NCBI RefSeq assembly: GCF_016862515.1
Contig: NZ_BONC01000053.1
Location: 1 to 55,009 of the forward strand
From: Asanoa iriomotensis
GTDB lineage: Bacteria > Actinomycetota > Actinomycetes > Mycobacteriales > Micromonosporaceae
Reading direction: 5' to 3'
DNA: 55,009 bases
Both the position numbers and the translations under genes were made by a program. Below, one piece after another: positions 1-8,904 of this stretch; positions within the stretch are counted from its first letter, which is position 1; every line of letters begins with the position of its first letter. Under the pieces are notes generated by a model. It was not told where the DNA came from, did not search any database, and saw only the letters and a list, made by a program, of their open reading frames with translations.

Positions 1-139
1 CTTCGACACAGACCCCTGGTTCGCCATTCGCACGAAAGGACGACTTACGGGGGCGCACCTCCAGGTCACGTAGGGTCTGGTCAATATCTCCGCCAACTGG
101 CTCTTGTACCGAACGTCGCCGGACAAGCACGATGAGGCG

Positions 140-2089
140 ATGTCAGTCGGCCTCGGGGACCTCACCGCACGGGCGCAGGACCGGATCCACGCCGGTGACC
201 TCGCCGGCGCGGAGGAACTGCTCGGCAACGCGCTCGCCAAGGCCGACCCGTCCCCCGCGACCGCCACCGGCGAGCTCGCGCAGGCCGCCGCGCTGGAGGC
301 GAAAGTCCTGCTCGCGCTCGGCGAGGCGCACGGCGCCCGGGGCTGGGCGTCCTACGCCTACTCGGCGACGACCCGGCTCTACGGCGCGCACGACCCGCGT
401 ACCACCGACACCGCCACCACCCTCGCCGCCGTGCTCCACCGGGTCGGCGCGCACGAGCGGGCCGCCCGGCTCTACCACGACGTGATCCTCGAGCTGTCCG
501 CCGCCGAGGGCCCCGAGTCGGCCCGCGTGCTGGCCGCCCACGCCGACCTGGCCACCGTCGAATACGCCCGGGGCGACTGCGCCACCGCCCGCACCCGGCT
601 CGAGGACGCCTGGGAGCTACACCGCGAGGTATACGGCGACGGCCACCCGGCCGGCATCCGGATGCTGGCCAAGCTCGGCGCGATGGAGCGCGACTGCGGC
701 CGCACCGACAGCTCCCACGCCCACCTCGCGCTCGCCCAGGAGCTGTGCCGCACCCACCTGGCACCCGACCACCCGCTGATCGCCCAGGTGGCCGCGCTGG
801 CCCGGGCGGCGCCCAACCCCGACCACGTCTGCACGGTCGAGGACAGCCACCGGATCGCCACCGACTCGGGCCCGCCGCCACCGCGCGCGCCGGGCTCGCC
901 GGAGGCCACCGGCTACGCGCGCCGGTTCACGCCGGTGCCCGAGCACACGCCGCCGGCCGCGCCCGAGCCGTTGACCCCGCCGCCGGTCGCGCCGACCCCG
1001 GTCGCACCCCCGCCGGTGGCTCCGGCGCCCGTCACGCCGACCCTGCGCGACGGCTTCGACAGTGGCTCCGCGCTCGAGGACGCCGTGGTGGCCAACGGCC
1101 CCCGGCACGCCGCCGACGACGAACCGCCCCACCTCGTCACGACCGGCACCGACCTGCGCGACGCGTACGCCACGGAGACGTACCCCGAGCCCGAGGCGGA
1201 CGCCTGGGCACCGAGGACGGCCCCGCCGCCCGAGCGCCCGTTGTGGCCGGCGGAGGCGGGCGGCCCCAGCGTGGCCTGGTCCGGGCGGGCGACCGACCAC
1301 GACCGGTCACAGTGGGCACAGCCGCGCGAGCCCATCGGTGACGAGGTGTGGCGCCGCCAGGCCGGCACGTGGGACAGCACGACGACGGAGACCTGGGACG
1401 GCACCGGCGACGACTGGGAAGCGACCCCGGGCTGGGACCCGAACCTCGGCTGGGACGCCCAGCCCGACCCCGACGACGCGCAGTCCGGCCAGCAGCATGG
1501 TGACGAGCGCTGGGCCGCCCCGCCCGAGCACCCCCGCGCGCTGGAGGCCGGCGACGACGCCGAGCAGCGCGCGGCCCGCCTGCCCGAACTCCGCCCGCCC
1601 GACCCGCTGCCGGTCCCCTACCTCGCCCGCAAGCGGCGGGTCGCCCCGCTCGTGATCGCCGGGGTCCTGGTCGTGGTGCTCGGCGCCGCGGCGGTGATCG
1701 CCGGCTTCGCGCTGGTCGACGGCCAGGGCCAGGTCACCACCCAGCCCACGGTGCCGCCGGCCACCGCCGGGCCGACCACCGCACCGCCGACCAGCACCGC
1801 ACCCCCCGCGGCCCAGCCCGGCACACCGCCCCGCGACGTCTCCCTCGACGACGGCTCCGACGAGGTCACGCTCCGCTGGACCTACCCGTCCGGCGCCGCC
1901 GGCCCGGTGGTGGTCTCGGCCGGCCCGACCGGCCAGCAGCCGCGCCAGATCGACCAGCTTCCCGCCGGCGCCGACAACTACGTGGTCTACGGGCTCGACG
2001 CCGGCGACGACTACTGCTTCGTGGTCGGGGTCGTCTACCCGGCCGGCGTCGTCGGCCGCGCCAAGCCGGTCTGCACCGACCGGGGCTGA
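140..2089 (+). CDS. TPR-repeat, single-pass membrane protein with C-terminal FN3-like domain
   Basis: The protein has about 649 residues. The first ~230 are Ala/Leu-rich helical repeats of TPR type. A long Pro/Asp/Trp-rich disordered stretch follows, then one transmembrane helix near residues 505-525 (VLVVVLGAAAVIAGFALV) after a basic KRR anchor, a Thr/Pro-rich linker, and a final ~90-residue beta-rich domain opening PPRDVSLDDGSDEVTLRW, typical of fibronectin type III. The predicted topology is cytoplasmic TPR part and outside FN3 part. I chose the ATG at 140, with GATGAGG just upstream, over an in-frame TTG at 104. The 3' end overlaps the convergent histidine kinase by 55 bp. The function is unknown; a TPR scaffold is inferred. 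Confidence 0.75.
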   Translation: MSVGLGDLTARAQDRIHAGDLAGAEELLGNALAKADPSPATATGELAQAAALEAKVLLALGEAHGARGWASYAYSATTRLYGAHDPRTTDTATTLAAVLHRVGAHERAARLYHDVILELSAAEGPESARVLAAHADLATVEYARGDCATARTRLEDAWELHREVYGDGHPAGIRMLAKLGAMERDCGRTDSSHAHLALAQELCRTHLAPDHPLIAQVAALARAAPNPDHVCTVEDSHRIATDSGPPPPRAPGSPEATGYARRFTPVPEHTPPAAPEPLTPPPVAPTPVAPPPVAPAPVTPTLRDGFDSGSALEDAVVANGPRHAADDEPPHLVTTGTDLRDAYATETYPEPEADAWAPRTAPPPERPLWPAEAGGPSVAWSGRATDHDRSQWAQPREPIGDEVWRRQAGTWDSTTTETWDGTGDDWEATPGWDPNLGWDAQPDPDDAQSGQQHGDERWAAPPEHPRALEAGDDAEQRAARLPELRPPDPLPVPYLARKRRVAPLVIAGVLVVVLGAAAVIAGFALVDGQGQVTTQPTVPPATAGPTTAPPTSTAPPAAQPGTPPRDVSLDDGSDEVTLRWTYPSGAAGPVVVSAGPTGQQPRQIDQLPAGADNYVVYGLDAGDDYCFVVGVVYPAGVVGRAKPVCTDRG

Positions 2090-3462
2090 ACCAGCACCTC
2101 CGGCTCCGGCTCCGCCATCGGCAGCCGCACCACGGCCCGCAGGCCCGGCGACGCGTCCGCGAGGGTGACCGTGCCGCCGTGCCGCGCCACCAGCTCCCGC
2201 ACGATCGACAGCCCGAGCCCGGCCCCGCCCGCGTCGCGCGCCCGGGCGTCGTCGAGGCGGGTGAACCGGTCGAACACCCGCTCCCGGTCGGCCTCGGGCA
2301 CGCCCGGCCCGTCGTCGGTCACGGCGATCTCGACCCGGTCGCCGACGACGCCCGCCGACAGCTCGACCCGGCTCCGGGCGTGCCGCACCGCGTTGTCGAG
2401 CAGGTTGGCCACCACCCGGTCGAGCGCCGCCTCGTCGCCCACGGTCCACGGCGCGCCCTCGACCGGCAGCAGGGTCACCCGGCCGGGATAGCGGGCGGCC
2501 GCGGCGGCGAGCAGCGCACCGACGTCGACCGGCCCGGTCACCGGCTCCGGGCGACCGCCCTGGTCGTCGGCGCGGGCGAGCAGCAGCAGGTCGTCGACCA
2601 GGCGGCCGAGCCGTCGCACGTCGGCCAGCAGCTCCTCGGTGTCGGGCGGGTCGCCGATCCGCTGCGCCACCTCGAGCTGGGTGCGCAGGTTGGCCAGCGG
2701 CGAGCGCAGCTCGTGCGCGGCGTCCGCGACGAACGTCCGCTGCCGGGCCCGGGCCCGTTCGAGCCGGCCCAGCATGCCGTTGAGGGTGACCGCCAGCCGG
2801 TGGATCTCGTCGCGCGACTCGGGCAGCGGCAGCCGGTCGGCGCGGGCGTTGTCGTTGATCGCCTCGGCACCCGCGCGCAGAGCCTCGACCGGGCGCAGCG
2901 TCGCGCCGATCGCCCGCCAGGCGATCGCCGCGAGCAGCACGACCAGCAGGGGGTACGCGATCAGCAACGAGTGCTTGAGCAGGTCCACGGCCCGGGTCAG
3001 GTCGCCGAGGGACTTGGCGACCAGCACGGTCCTGGGCTCGGCGGCGGTCCCGGCCGGCACCGCGACCACCTGCACCGGCCCGACGACGCCGATCCGCTCG
3101 CCGGGGATGTAGACGCTCGTCGGCTTCTGCGCGCCCCGGGCCGGCCGCTCGCCCGGGTAGAGGAACGGCACCAGCCGGTCGGCACCGAGCGAGGCGGCCA
3201 CCACCCGGCCCTGGCCGTCGATCACCTGGGCGCGGACGTCGTCGCCGGAGACCGGCAGCGGATCGGGCAGGGAGTCGTTGGCGATCAGGTCGGCCATCCC
3301 GGCCGCGGTCTTGGCCGCCGTCTCCTCCGCACCCCGGTGCAGCGTGCTGCCGAGCACCGTGACCAGCAGGATCCCGCCGACCATCAGGCCGCAGACGAGA
3401 CCGGACACGCCGAGCAGCATCAGCCGGGCGCGCAGGCTCAGCCGCCGCCACGCGCGAATCAT
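2035..3462 (-). CDS. Sensor histidine kinase (OmpR-type two-component system)
   Basis: This is a 475-residue membrane histidine kinase. A transmembrane helix lies at residues ~13-37 and a second near ~160-180, bracketing an extracytoplasmic sensor region. A HAMP-like segment follows, then the phospho-acceptor H-box FVADAAHELRSPLANLRTQL around residues 245-265 and an HATPase domain with N-box (NLLDNAVRHA) and G1/G2 boxes (DDGPGVPE, GAGLGLSIV). Its ATG overlaps the TGA of the response regulator in an ATGA, so the two are translationally coupled. The signal is unknown. The divergent exported LolA-like gene at 4212 is a plausible target or partner, but this is inference. Confidence 0.93.
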   Translation of the reverse strand: MIRAWRRLSLRARLMLLGVSGLVCGLMVGGILLVTVLGSTLHRGAEETAAKTAAGMADLIANDSLPDPLPVSGDDVRAQVIDGQGRVVAASLGADRLVPFLYPGERPARGAQKPTSVYIPGERIGVVGPVQVVAVPAGTAAEPRTVLVAKSLGDLTRAVDLLKHSLLIAYPLLVVLLAAIAWRAIGATLRPVEALRAGAEAINDNARADRLPLPESRDEIHRLAVTLNGMLGRLERARARQRTFVADAAHELRSPLANLRTQLEVAQRIGDPPDTEELLADVRRLGRLVDDLLLLARADDQGGRPEPVTGPVDVGALLAAAAARYPGRVTLLPVEGAPWTVGDEAALDRVVANLLDNAVRHARSRVELSAGVVGDRVEIAVTDDGPGVPEADRERVFDRFTRLDDARARDAGGAGLGLSIVRELVARHGGTVTLADASPGLRAVVRLPMAEPEPEVLVQPRSVQTGLARPTTPAG

Positions 3463-4115
3463 GTCGCCAGCCGGTAACCGGCGCCGCGGACCGTCTCCAA
3501 CCGCTCGCGGCCGAGCTTGCGGCGCAGGTAGCCGACGTAGACCTCGACCGCGTTCGGGGCGGTGTCGAGGCTGGCGTCCCAGACGTGGTCGAGCAGCTCG
3601 GTCTTGGACACCACCTCGCCGCGCCGGCGCATCAGGTATTCGAGGAGCGCGAACTCGCGGGCGGTCAGGCCGACCGACTCGCCGCCCTGGGTCACCGTGC
3701 GCTGCGCGGGGTCGAGCGTCAGGTCGCCGGCCTCGAGCACCGCCGGGCGCGCGGGTGCGCCGCGGCGCAGCAGCGCCCGGATGCGGGCCAGCAGCACCAC
3801 GTACGAGAACGGTTTGGTCAGGTAGTCGTCAGCGCCGCAGTCGAGGCCGTCGGCCTGGTCGTATTCGCCGTCCTTGGCGGAGAGCATCAGCACCGGCAGC
3901 CAGTTGTCCTCGGCCCGCAGCGCGCGGACCACCCGGTAGCCGGACAGGCCGGGCAGCATCACATCGAGGATCATGGCGTCGTATTCGCCGTGCCGGGCCA
4001 GTTCCAGCCCGACCGGGCCGTCGCCGGCCACGTCGACCGCGAAACCCTCGGCCTGCAGCCCACGCTGCAGCGCCGACGCCAGCCGCGCCTCGTCCTCGAC
4101 CACCAGCAACCGCAC
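3459..4115 (-). CDS. OmpR/PhoB-family response regulator
   Basis: About 218 residues. The N-terminal receiver domain begins VRLLVVEDEARLASAL and has the acidic pair, the phospho-Asp in DAMILDVMLPGLSG, the Ser switch in LMLSAKD and Lys in YLTKPFS. The C-terminal winged helix ends LRRKLGRERLETVRGAGYRL. The GTG at 4115 gives the usual family N-terminus. An in-frame GTG at 4142 would add nine residues, and neither has a convincing Shine-Dalgarno. The gene is the first of a coupled pair with the kinase. The divergent spacer to the LolA-like gene is under 100 bp, so a shared, autoregulated promoter region is likely. Confidence 0.93.
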   Translation of the reverse strand: MRLLVVEDEARLASALQRGLQAEGFAVDVAGDGPVGLELARHGEYDAMILDVMLPGLSGYRVVRALRAEDNWLPVLMLSAKDGEYDQADGLDCGADDYLTKPFSYVVLLARIRALLRRGAPARPAVLEAGDLTLDPAQRTVTQGGESVGLTAREFALLEYLMRRRGEVVSKTELLDHVWDASLDTAPNAVEVYVGYLRRKLGRERLETVRGAGYRLAT

Positions 4116-4211
4116 CAGCAAAGCGTGCCATCCCAGCCCCACACCCGCCCAGTGCTCTCAGCCGCGTCACAGCCCGGCCACGGCATCATGTTTCGCAGGA
4201 GGTACCCAACC

Positions 4212-5339
4212 ATGTCTGTCCTGACCAAACGTCCGGTGCTGCGCTGGCTGGTCCCCGCGACCGCCGCGGCCGCGGTCATCGGCGGCGGCGCCGCCGTGGC
4301 CACCGTCGCCGGCGCGGCCGATCCGACCCTCCCCGAGCGGTCCGCCGCCCAACTCCTCGTCGACCTGCAGACCGCCCGCCTCGACGGCCTGTCCGGCACC
4401 GTCGTGACGCGGGCCGACCTCGGCCTCCCGCCCATCGTCAGCCTCGCCGGCATGCTCGGCGGCGACAACCTGGCCTCGCTGATCGACGGCCAGCACACGC
4501 TGCGGGTCTGGTACGCCGGCCCCGACAAGGCCCGCGTCTCCCTGCAGGGCGGCAACGAACAGACCGACCTGATCAAGAACGGCACGGACGCCTGGGTCTG
4601 GAGCAGCCGGGCCAAGACCGCCAACCACCTGAAGCTCGACGTCGACGGCGACCACGGGGCGCCGCCGGCAGGCGTGCCCACCTCCCCGCAGGAGGCGGCC
4701 GACCTGGCGCTCAAGGCGATCGAGCCGAGCACCCAGGTCACCGTCGGGCGGTCGACGCAGATCGCCGGGCGGGACGCGTACGAGCTCAACCTGATCCCGC
4801 GCGACCACGCCTCGCTGGTCGGCCAGGTGTCCATCGCGATCGACGCGACCGAGCACGTGCCGCTGCGGTTCCGCCTTTACCCGGCCTCCTCCGACAAGCC
4901 CGCGTTCGAGGTCGCATTCACCATGGTCAGCTTCGACCGGCCCGACGACGCGCAGTTCGCCTTCAACCCGCCGGCCGGCACCAAGGTCACCGAGGCCGGC
5001 GACAAGCTGACCGGCGACCAGGCTCGCAAGGACGCCGAGGCCCGCAAGCAGGAGCTGGCCAAGGAGCTCGCCGAGCGGCCGGCCGGCAGCGGCCCCAAGC
5101 TGATCGGTGAGGGCTGGACCACGGTGGTCATGGCGAAGACCGACCCCAAGCAGCAGGGCGCCGACGCGCCGCAGATCAGCGGGCTGCTCGGGCAGCTCCC
5201 GAAGGTCAGCGGCGACTGGGGCAGCGGCCGGCTCTTCACCAGCCGCATCGTCACCGGCCTCCTCACCGATGACGGCCGCGTGTTCGTCGGCGCGGTCAGC
5301 CCGGAGAAGCTCTACGAGCTGGCGGCCACGAACCGCTGA
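4212..5339 (+). CDS. LolA-like exported protein (outer-membrane lipoprotein carrier-type fold)
   Basis: A 375-residue protein with a clear signal segment (RWLVPATAAAAVIGGGAAVATVAGA, residues ~10-36). The body has beta-strand patterns typical of LolA/LppX/DUF2092-type proteins: a repeated 'TVVTRADLG', 'LRVWYAGPDKARVSLQGG', 'YELNLIPRD' layout and a late 'FNPPAGTKVTEA' strand. The ATG at 4212 has AGGAGG nine bases upstream. Actinobacterial proteins of this class are thought to bind lipids or act as surface sensors near two-component systems. The divergent HK/RR pair fits that, but substrate and role are unproven. A strong hairpin follows the stop codon. Confidence 0.8.
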   Translation: MSVLTKRPVLRWLVPATAAAAVIGGGAAVATVAGAADPTLPERSAAQLLVDLQTARLDGLSGTVVTRADLGLPPIVSLAGMLGGDNLASLIDGQHTLRVWYAGPDKARVSLQGGNEQTDLIKNGTDAWVWSSRAKTANHLKLDVDGDHGAPPAGVPTSPQEAADLALKAIEPSTQVTVGRSTQIAGRDAYELNLIPRDHASLVGQVSIAIDATEHVPLRFRLYPASSDKPAFEVAFTMVSFDRPDDAQFAFNPPAGTKVTEAGDKLTGDQARKDAEARKQELAKELAERPAGSGPKLIGEGWTTVVMAKTDPKQQGADAPQISGLLGQLPKVSGDWGSGRLFTSRIVTGLLTDDGRVFVGAVSPEKLYELAATNR

Positions 5340-5353
5340 CCACACGCGCCACT

Positions 5354-5385
5354 GGAGCGCCCGATCCCACGGGGTCGGGCGCTCC
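5354..5385 (+). terminator. Hairpin terminator after the LolA-like gene
   Basis: Perfect 11-bp arms GGAGCGCCCGA / TCGGGCGCTCC surround a 10-nt loop that can partly pair further. The hairpin sits 15 bp after the stop codon. There is no U-tract, as is common for high-GC actinobacterial terminators. Confidence 0.7.
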
Positions 5386-5398
5386 GCCGTGTGCGCAC

Positions 5399-5404
5399 TA
5401 CAGT
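5399..5404 (+). promoter_or_regulatory. -10 element for leaderless nadK
   Basis: TACAGT ends six bases before the GTG start at 5411, the TANNNT spacing seen for leaderless actinobacterial transcripts. No Shine-Dalgarno precedes the gene and no -35 consensus is visible. Confidence 0.45.
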
Positions 5405-5410
5405 TGCGCT

Positions 5411-6274
5411 GTGGGAATGGTGCATACCGTCGGGATCGTGCTGCATCCGCAGCGCGACTCGGCCCCTGCGATGGAGACCATCCTCCAGTGGGCGGGCACG
5501 CACGGCGCCTCGGTGCTGGGGCTCGCCGACGACATCGCCCGGATCGACTGCAGCGCGATCCCGGTCGATCCCGAGACGCTGGCCAGCAAGTCCAACATCG
5601 TGGTCAGCCTCGGCGGCGACGGCACGATGCTGCGCAGCATGCGGTTGGCCGCGGGCACGAAGACACCGGTGCTCGGGGTCAACCTGGGCAAGCTGGGCTA
5701 CCTCGCCGAGATCGACGTCGACGACCTGCCGTGGGCGCTGTCCGCGATCGACAACCGGCAATATACGCTGGAGGAGCGGCTGGCGATCCGCTCGACGCTG
5801 CCCGAGGGGCGCGAGGTCACGGCCTTCAACGACATCGCTCTGGTACGCGTGCCCGGCGACGGCTCCGCCGCGATCGGGGTGCGGATCCTCGGCGTCCCGT
5901 TCGTCCGGTACGCGGCCGACGCGGTGATCGTGGCGACACCCACGGGGTCGACGGCGTACGCGTTCTCGGCCGGCGGCCCGATCGTCTCCCCGAACCTCGA
6001 GGGCGTCCTGGTCGTGCCGTCGTCGCCGCACTCCTCGTACAACCGGGCCCTGATGCTCTCCGTCGACGAGACGCTCAGCCTCGACGTGCTCGAGCGCAGC
6101 GGGCGGCTGGCGGTGGAGGTCGACGGCGGCGTGGCCACCTACGTCGGCCCGGGCGACCGGATCGACATCAACGCGGTGCCGGGCGCCGCCCAGGTGATCC
6201 GCCTGGGCCACACGACCTTCTCGGAGCGCGCCCGCCGCAAGCTCCGCGTAACCGGCAGCGCCGAGGTCGACTGA
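5411..6274 (+). CDS. nadK: NAD kinase
   Basis: A 287-residue enzyme that phosphorylates NAD to NADP in the cytosol. Family hallmarks are visible: the GGDGT motif (SLGGDGTMLRSMR, residues ~69-81), the NLGKLGYLAEID segment, the NAD-binding TPTGSTAYAFSAGGP motif (residues ~177-191) and the later HSSYNRALML stretch. The length is normal for bacterial NadK. The GTG at 5411 is preceded only by a -10-like hexamer, suggesting a leaderless mRNA; an ATG two codons later is possible. A bidirectional terminator separates it from the convergent mannanase gene. A lineage-specific second NadK copy elsewhere in the genome cannot be excluded. Confidence 0.95.
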   Translation: MGMVHTVGIVLHPQRDSAPAMETILQWAGTHGASVLGLADDIARIDCSAIPVDPETLASKSNIVVSLGGDGTMLRSMRLAAGTKTPVLGVNLGKLGYLAEIDVDDLPWALSAIDNRQYTLEERLAIRSTLPEGREVTAFNDIALVRVPGDGSAAIGVRILGVPFVRYAADAVIVATPTGSTAYAFSAGGPIVSPNLEGVLVVPSSPHSSYNRALMLSVDETLSLDVLERSGRLAVEVDGGVATYVGPGDRIDINAVPGAAQVIRLGHTTFSERARRKLRVTGSAEVD

Positions 6275-6276
6275 AA

Positions 6277-6322
6277 GGAACGGACCGTTGTTAACGCTTT
6301 TCGCATAACAACGGTCCGTTCC
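6277..6322. terminator. Bidirectional terminator between nadK and the mannanase
   Basis: The 17-bp arms GGAACGGACCGTTGTTA and TAACAACGGTCCGTTCC are perfect inverted repeats around a 12-nt loop rich in T. The element lies three bases after the nadK stop and eight bases from the convergent GH5 stop, so it can serve both strands. Confidence 0.88.
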
Positions 6323-6330
6323 AAACGCAC

Positions 6331-7710
6331 TCAGCTCGCGGTGCACGCAACCGTCGGTGAGGTGTTGGAGCCGGTCCACGAGGCGAGGAAGCCGAACGTG
6401 GTGGTGGCGCCCGCGCCGAGCGTCCCGTTGTAGCTGACGTTGCGGGCCGTCACCGCGTTGCCCGACGCGGTCAGCGTGGTGTTCCAGGACTGGTTGATGC
6501 GCTGGCCGTTGGCCCACGTCCAGCCCACCGTCCACGCGCTGATCGGCGCGCTGCCTGCGGTGACCGTGACCTCGGCCTGGAACCCACCGGGCCATTGGCC
6601 GATCACCCGGTAGGCCGCCGTGCAGCCGCGGGCCGGCGGCGGCGTGGTCGGCTGTGCGGTCGGTGACTGGGTCGGCCCGGTCGTCGGGGTCGCGGTCGGG
6701 CTGCCCGTCGGGCCGCTGCCGAAGACCGTGGCCTCGCGGGACGTCGAGCGGATGCCGTTGGCGCCGTCGACGATCCGCGTGCCCCAGCTCGTCGGGCGGG
6801 TCGGGTCGAAGTTGGTGACCATGTCGAGGTATTCGACGCCGCCGCCGTTGCCGCTCCACGACCAGCCGATGTAACCGATCCGGTTGGCCTGCGTGTAGGA
6901 CATGATCGTGTCCTCGTCGGGGTTGCCGTCGGAGTGGTTGAACCCGAACTCGCCGACCACGATCGGCAGGTTCGCCGACCGGAACCGGCCGAGGTAGTCG
7001 GTGATCTCCGCGGCGGTGTCGAAGACGCCGTACATGTGGATGCTGAAGACGGTGTTGCGGTCGGGGTCGGCGGCGAACACGCTCGCGGCGTTGTCGCGCA
7101 TCTCGAACCGCCAGTCCTGGCCCCAGTTGGGCGCGTCGACCATCAGCGTGTGGTCGAAGCCGGCGTCCCGCATGCGCTGGATCGCGGTGGTCGTCGCCTG
7201 CGTCCACGTCGGACTGACGGCGTTGTTGCCGACGGGCTCGTTGCCGATGTTGATGATGATGTAGCGCTCCTGGCCGGCCAGCACGTTGCGCAGGCTGATC
7301 CAGTAGTCGACGGCCGTGGACAGCGGCACGGAGCCGCTCTGTTCGCCGTACCCGGTGGTGTCGTGGTTCTCGAGGACGCAGATCAGGCGGTTCGCCCGGC
7401 ACAGGCTGATCACGTTGGCCACGTCGCTGGCGCTGTTGGCGGGCCAGCGGCCGCCGCTGAGCACGACGCGCACCGTGTTGGCGCCGGTCGCCTTGATGTC
7501 GGCGAACGCCCGGGTCTGGCTCGCGTACCAGGTGTGCGGATGGCTGATGCCGCGCATGACGAACTCGGTGCCGTTGGCGTCGTAGAGACGGCCGTTGGCG
7601 ACGGTGAAGCCCGCTGCGGCGTGGGCCGGCGAGCCGATGGTGAGGGTGAACATGGCCGCGAGAGCGGCCGCGGTCAGCGCCGTGACGACGGCGAGGAGTC
7701 GGGATCGCAT
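6331..7710 (-). CDS. Secreted endo-1,4-beta-mannanase, GH5 (subfamily 8-like) with CBM2
   Basis: A 459-residue secreted enzyme. A Sec signal (residues 1-32, ending SPAHAAA) leads into a GH5 domain (~33-335) opening with 'GFTVANGRLYDANGTEFVMR', very like Streptomyces beta-mannanases. The acid/base Glu lies in IINIGNEPVG and the nucleophile Glu in LPIVVGEFGF. A Ser/Thr/Pro linker (~336-362) joins a C-terminal CBM2 (~363-459) with conserved Trp residues and flanking Cys, typical of crystalline cellulose binding. It probably cleaves mannan in plant cell walls while anchored to cellulose. Its own promoter has an overlapping inverted repeat. Confidence 0.92.
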   Translation of the reverse strand: MRSRLLAVVTALTAAALAAMFTLTIGSPAHAAAGFTVANGRLYDANGTEFVMRGISHPHTWYASQTRAFADIKATGANTVRVVLSGGRWPANSASDVANVISLCRANRLICVLENHDTTGYGEQSGSVPLSTAVDYWISLRNVLAGQERYIIINIGNEPVGNNAVSPTWTQATTTAIQRMRDAGFDHTLMVDAPNWGQDWRFEMRDNAASVFAADPDRNTVFSIHMYGVFDTAAEITDYLGRFRSANLPIVVGEFGFNHSDGNPDEDTIMSYTQANRIGYIGWSWSGNGGGVEYLDMVTNFDPTRPTSWGTRIVDGANGIRSTSREATVFGSGPTGSPTATPTTGPTQSPTAQPTTPPPARGCTAAYRVIGQWPGGFQAEVTVTAGSAPISAWTVGWTWANGQRINQSWNTTLTASGNAVTARNVSYNGTLGAGATTTFGFLASWTGSNTSPTVACTAS

Positions 7711-7744
7711 TTCCTGCCTTCACAAGGGAGACGTGACAAGGGCC

Positions 7745-7766
7745 GGCAGCTGGCCCATCAGCTGCC
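7745..7766 (-). repeat. Inverted repeat in the mannanase 5' leader
   Basis: GGCAGCTG and CAGCTGCC form perfect 8-bp arms around a 6-nt spacer. On the minus-strand transcript this hairpin lies between the promoter and the ATG at 7710. It could be an mRNA stabiliser or a regulator site. Confidence 0.4.
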
Positions 7767-7791
7767 GCCCGGCTCCCTGGGGCGCGGATCC

Positions 7792-7848
7792 ACAGTAGGA
7801 CCGCCGGGACGCACAGGTCAACCGGTTAAGTTGCGCGGACGGTTGACC
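7792..7848 (-). promoter_or_regulatory. Mannanase promoter with overlapping inverted-repeat operator
   Basis: Read on the minus strand, TTGACC (7816-7821) and TACTGT (7792-7797) are separated by 18 bp, a good sigma-70-type promoter for the GH5 gene. The -35 lies inside a perfect 9-bp inverted repeat, GGTCAACCG (7816-7824) and CGGTTGACC (7840-7848). The left arm also carries a CG-centred AACCGGTT palindrome of the kind LacI-family repressors bind. The regulator is not identified. Confidence 0.55.
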
Positions 7849-7902
7849 GGCCCTGAGCGGGGTATGCGGGCGGAAAGGGGACATTCTCGAGGGGGTACGA
7901 CG

Positions 7903-8865
7903 ATGGTCGCGGTTGGCTACTCACTGCTGTGCGAGCAGTCCGGGCCCAAGGATCTGGTCGACTACGCCGTCCGGGCCGAGGAGGCCGGGTTCGAGCAGAT
8001 CACCATCTCCGACCACTACTACCCGTGGCTCGACGTGCAGGGCCATTCGCCGTACGCGTGGTCCGTGCTCGGCGCCGTCGCCCACGCCACCTCCCGGGCC
8101 GAGCTGATGACCTACATCACCTGCCCCACCCGGCGTTACCACCCGGCGGTCGTGGCGCAACAGGCGGCGACCACGCAGCTCCTCGCGGACGGGCGGTTCG
8201 TGCTCGGCCTTGGCGCGGGCGAGAACCTCAACGAGCACGTGGTCGGGCCGTGGCCGCACGTGCGGGAGCGGCACGCGATGCTGGCCGAGGCGTTGGAGAT
8301 CATCCGGCCGCTGCTGGACGGCGAGACGCTGACCTATTCGGGCGAGTACTTCGAGGTGCCCGAGGCGTACGTCTGGGACCGGTCGGAGACCCGGGTGCCG
8401 ATGGCCGTCGCGCTCTCCGGTGCCGAGTCGGCGGGGATCGCCGGCGAGTACGGCGACGGCGCGATCGCCACCCAGCCCGAGGCCCGGCTGCTGCGGCTGT
8501 TCGACGACGCGGGCGGGTCCGGCAAGCCCCGCTACGGTCAGCAGCCGATCTGCTGGGGCCCGGACGAGGCGGCGGCGCGGAAGACGGCGTACGAGCAGTT
8601 CCCGTGGTTCGGGATGGGCTGGAAGGTGAACTCGAACCTGCCCAACCCGGCGGCGTTCGCCGACCTGTCGAGGTTCGTGCACGAGGAGGACGTGGCCGCC
8701 GGCATCCCGTGCGGCCCGGACACGGACCGGCACGTCGAGGCGATCGCGAAGTTCGCCGAGGCCGGGTTCACGCACGTCTCCGTGCTGCAGATCGGCGACG
8801 AGAGCCAGCGGGAGTTCTTCGACTGGGCCGCGCGCGAGTTGCTTCCCGCACTACACAGCCTGTAG
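7903..8865 (+). CDS. LLM-class F420-dependent oxidoreductase (TIGR03557-like)
   Basis: A 320-residue TIM-barrel enzyme of the luciferase-like monooxygenase class. The N-terminus (VAVGYSLLCEQSGPKDLVDY), the SDHYYPW segment and 'GRFVLGLGAGENLNEHVVG' are typical of F420-dependent dehydrogenases related to F420-glucose-6-phosphate dehydrogenase. It likely transfers hydride between F420 and an unknown substrate in the cytosol. The ATG at 7903 follows a GAGGGGG stretch. It diverges from the mannanase gene and is followed by a second LLM gene 39 bp downstream, so a two-gene transcript is likely. Confidence 0.9.
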   Translation: MVAVGYSLLCEQSGPKDLVDYAVRAEEAGFEQITISDHYYPWLDVQGHSPYAWSVLGAVAHATSRAELMTYITCPTRRYHPAVVAQQAATTQLLADGRFVLGLGAGENLNEHVVGPWPHVRERHAMLAEALEIIRPLLDGETLTYSGEYFEVPEAYVWDRSETRVPMAVALSGAESAGIAGEYGDGAIATQPEARLLRLFDDAGGSGKPRYGQQPICWGPDEAAARKTAYEQFPWFGMGWKVNSNLPNPAAFADLSRFVHEEDVAAGIPCGPDTDRHVEAIAKFAEAGFTHVSVLQIGDESQREFFDWAARELLPALHSL

Positions 8866-8904
8866 CGGGAAGCCTTTCGCGGCCCGCGGTGTTGACTCTG
8901 GTTC

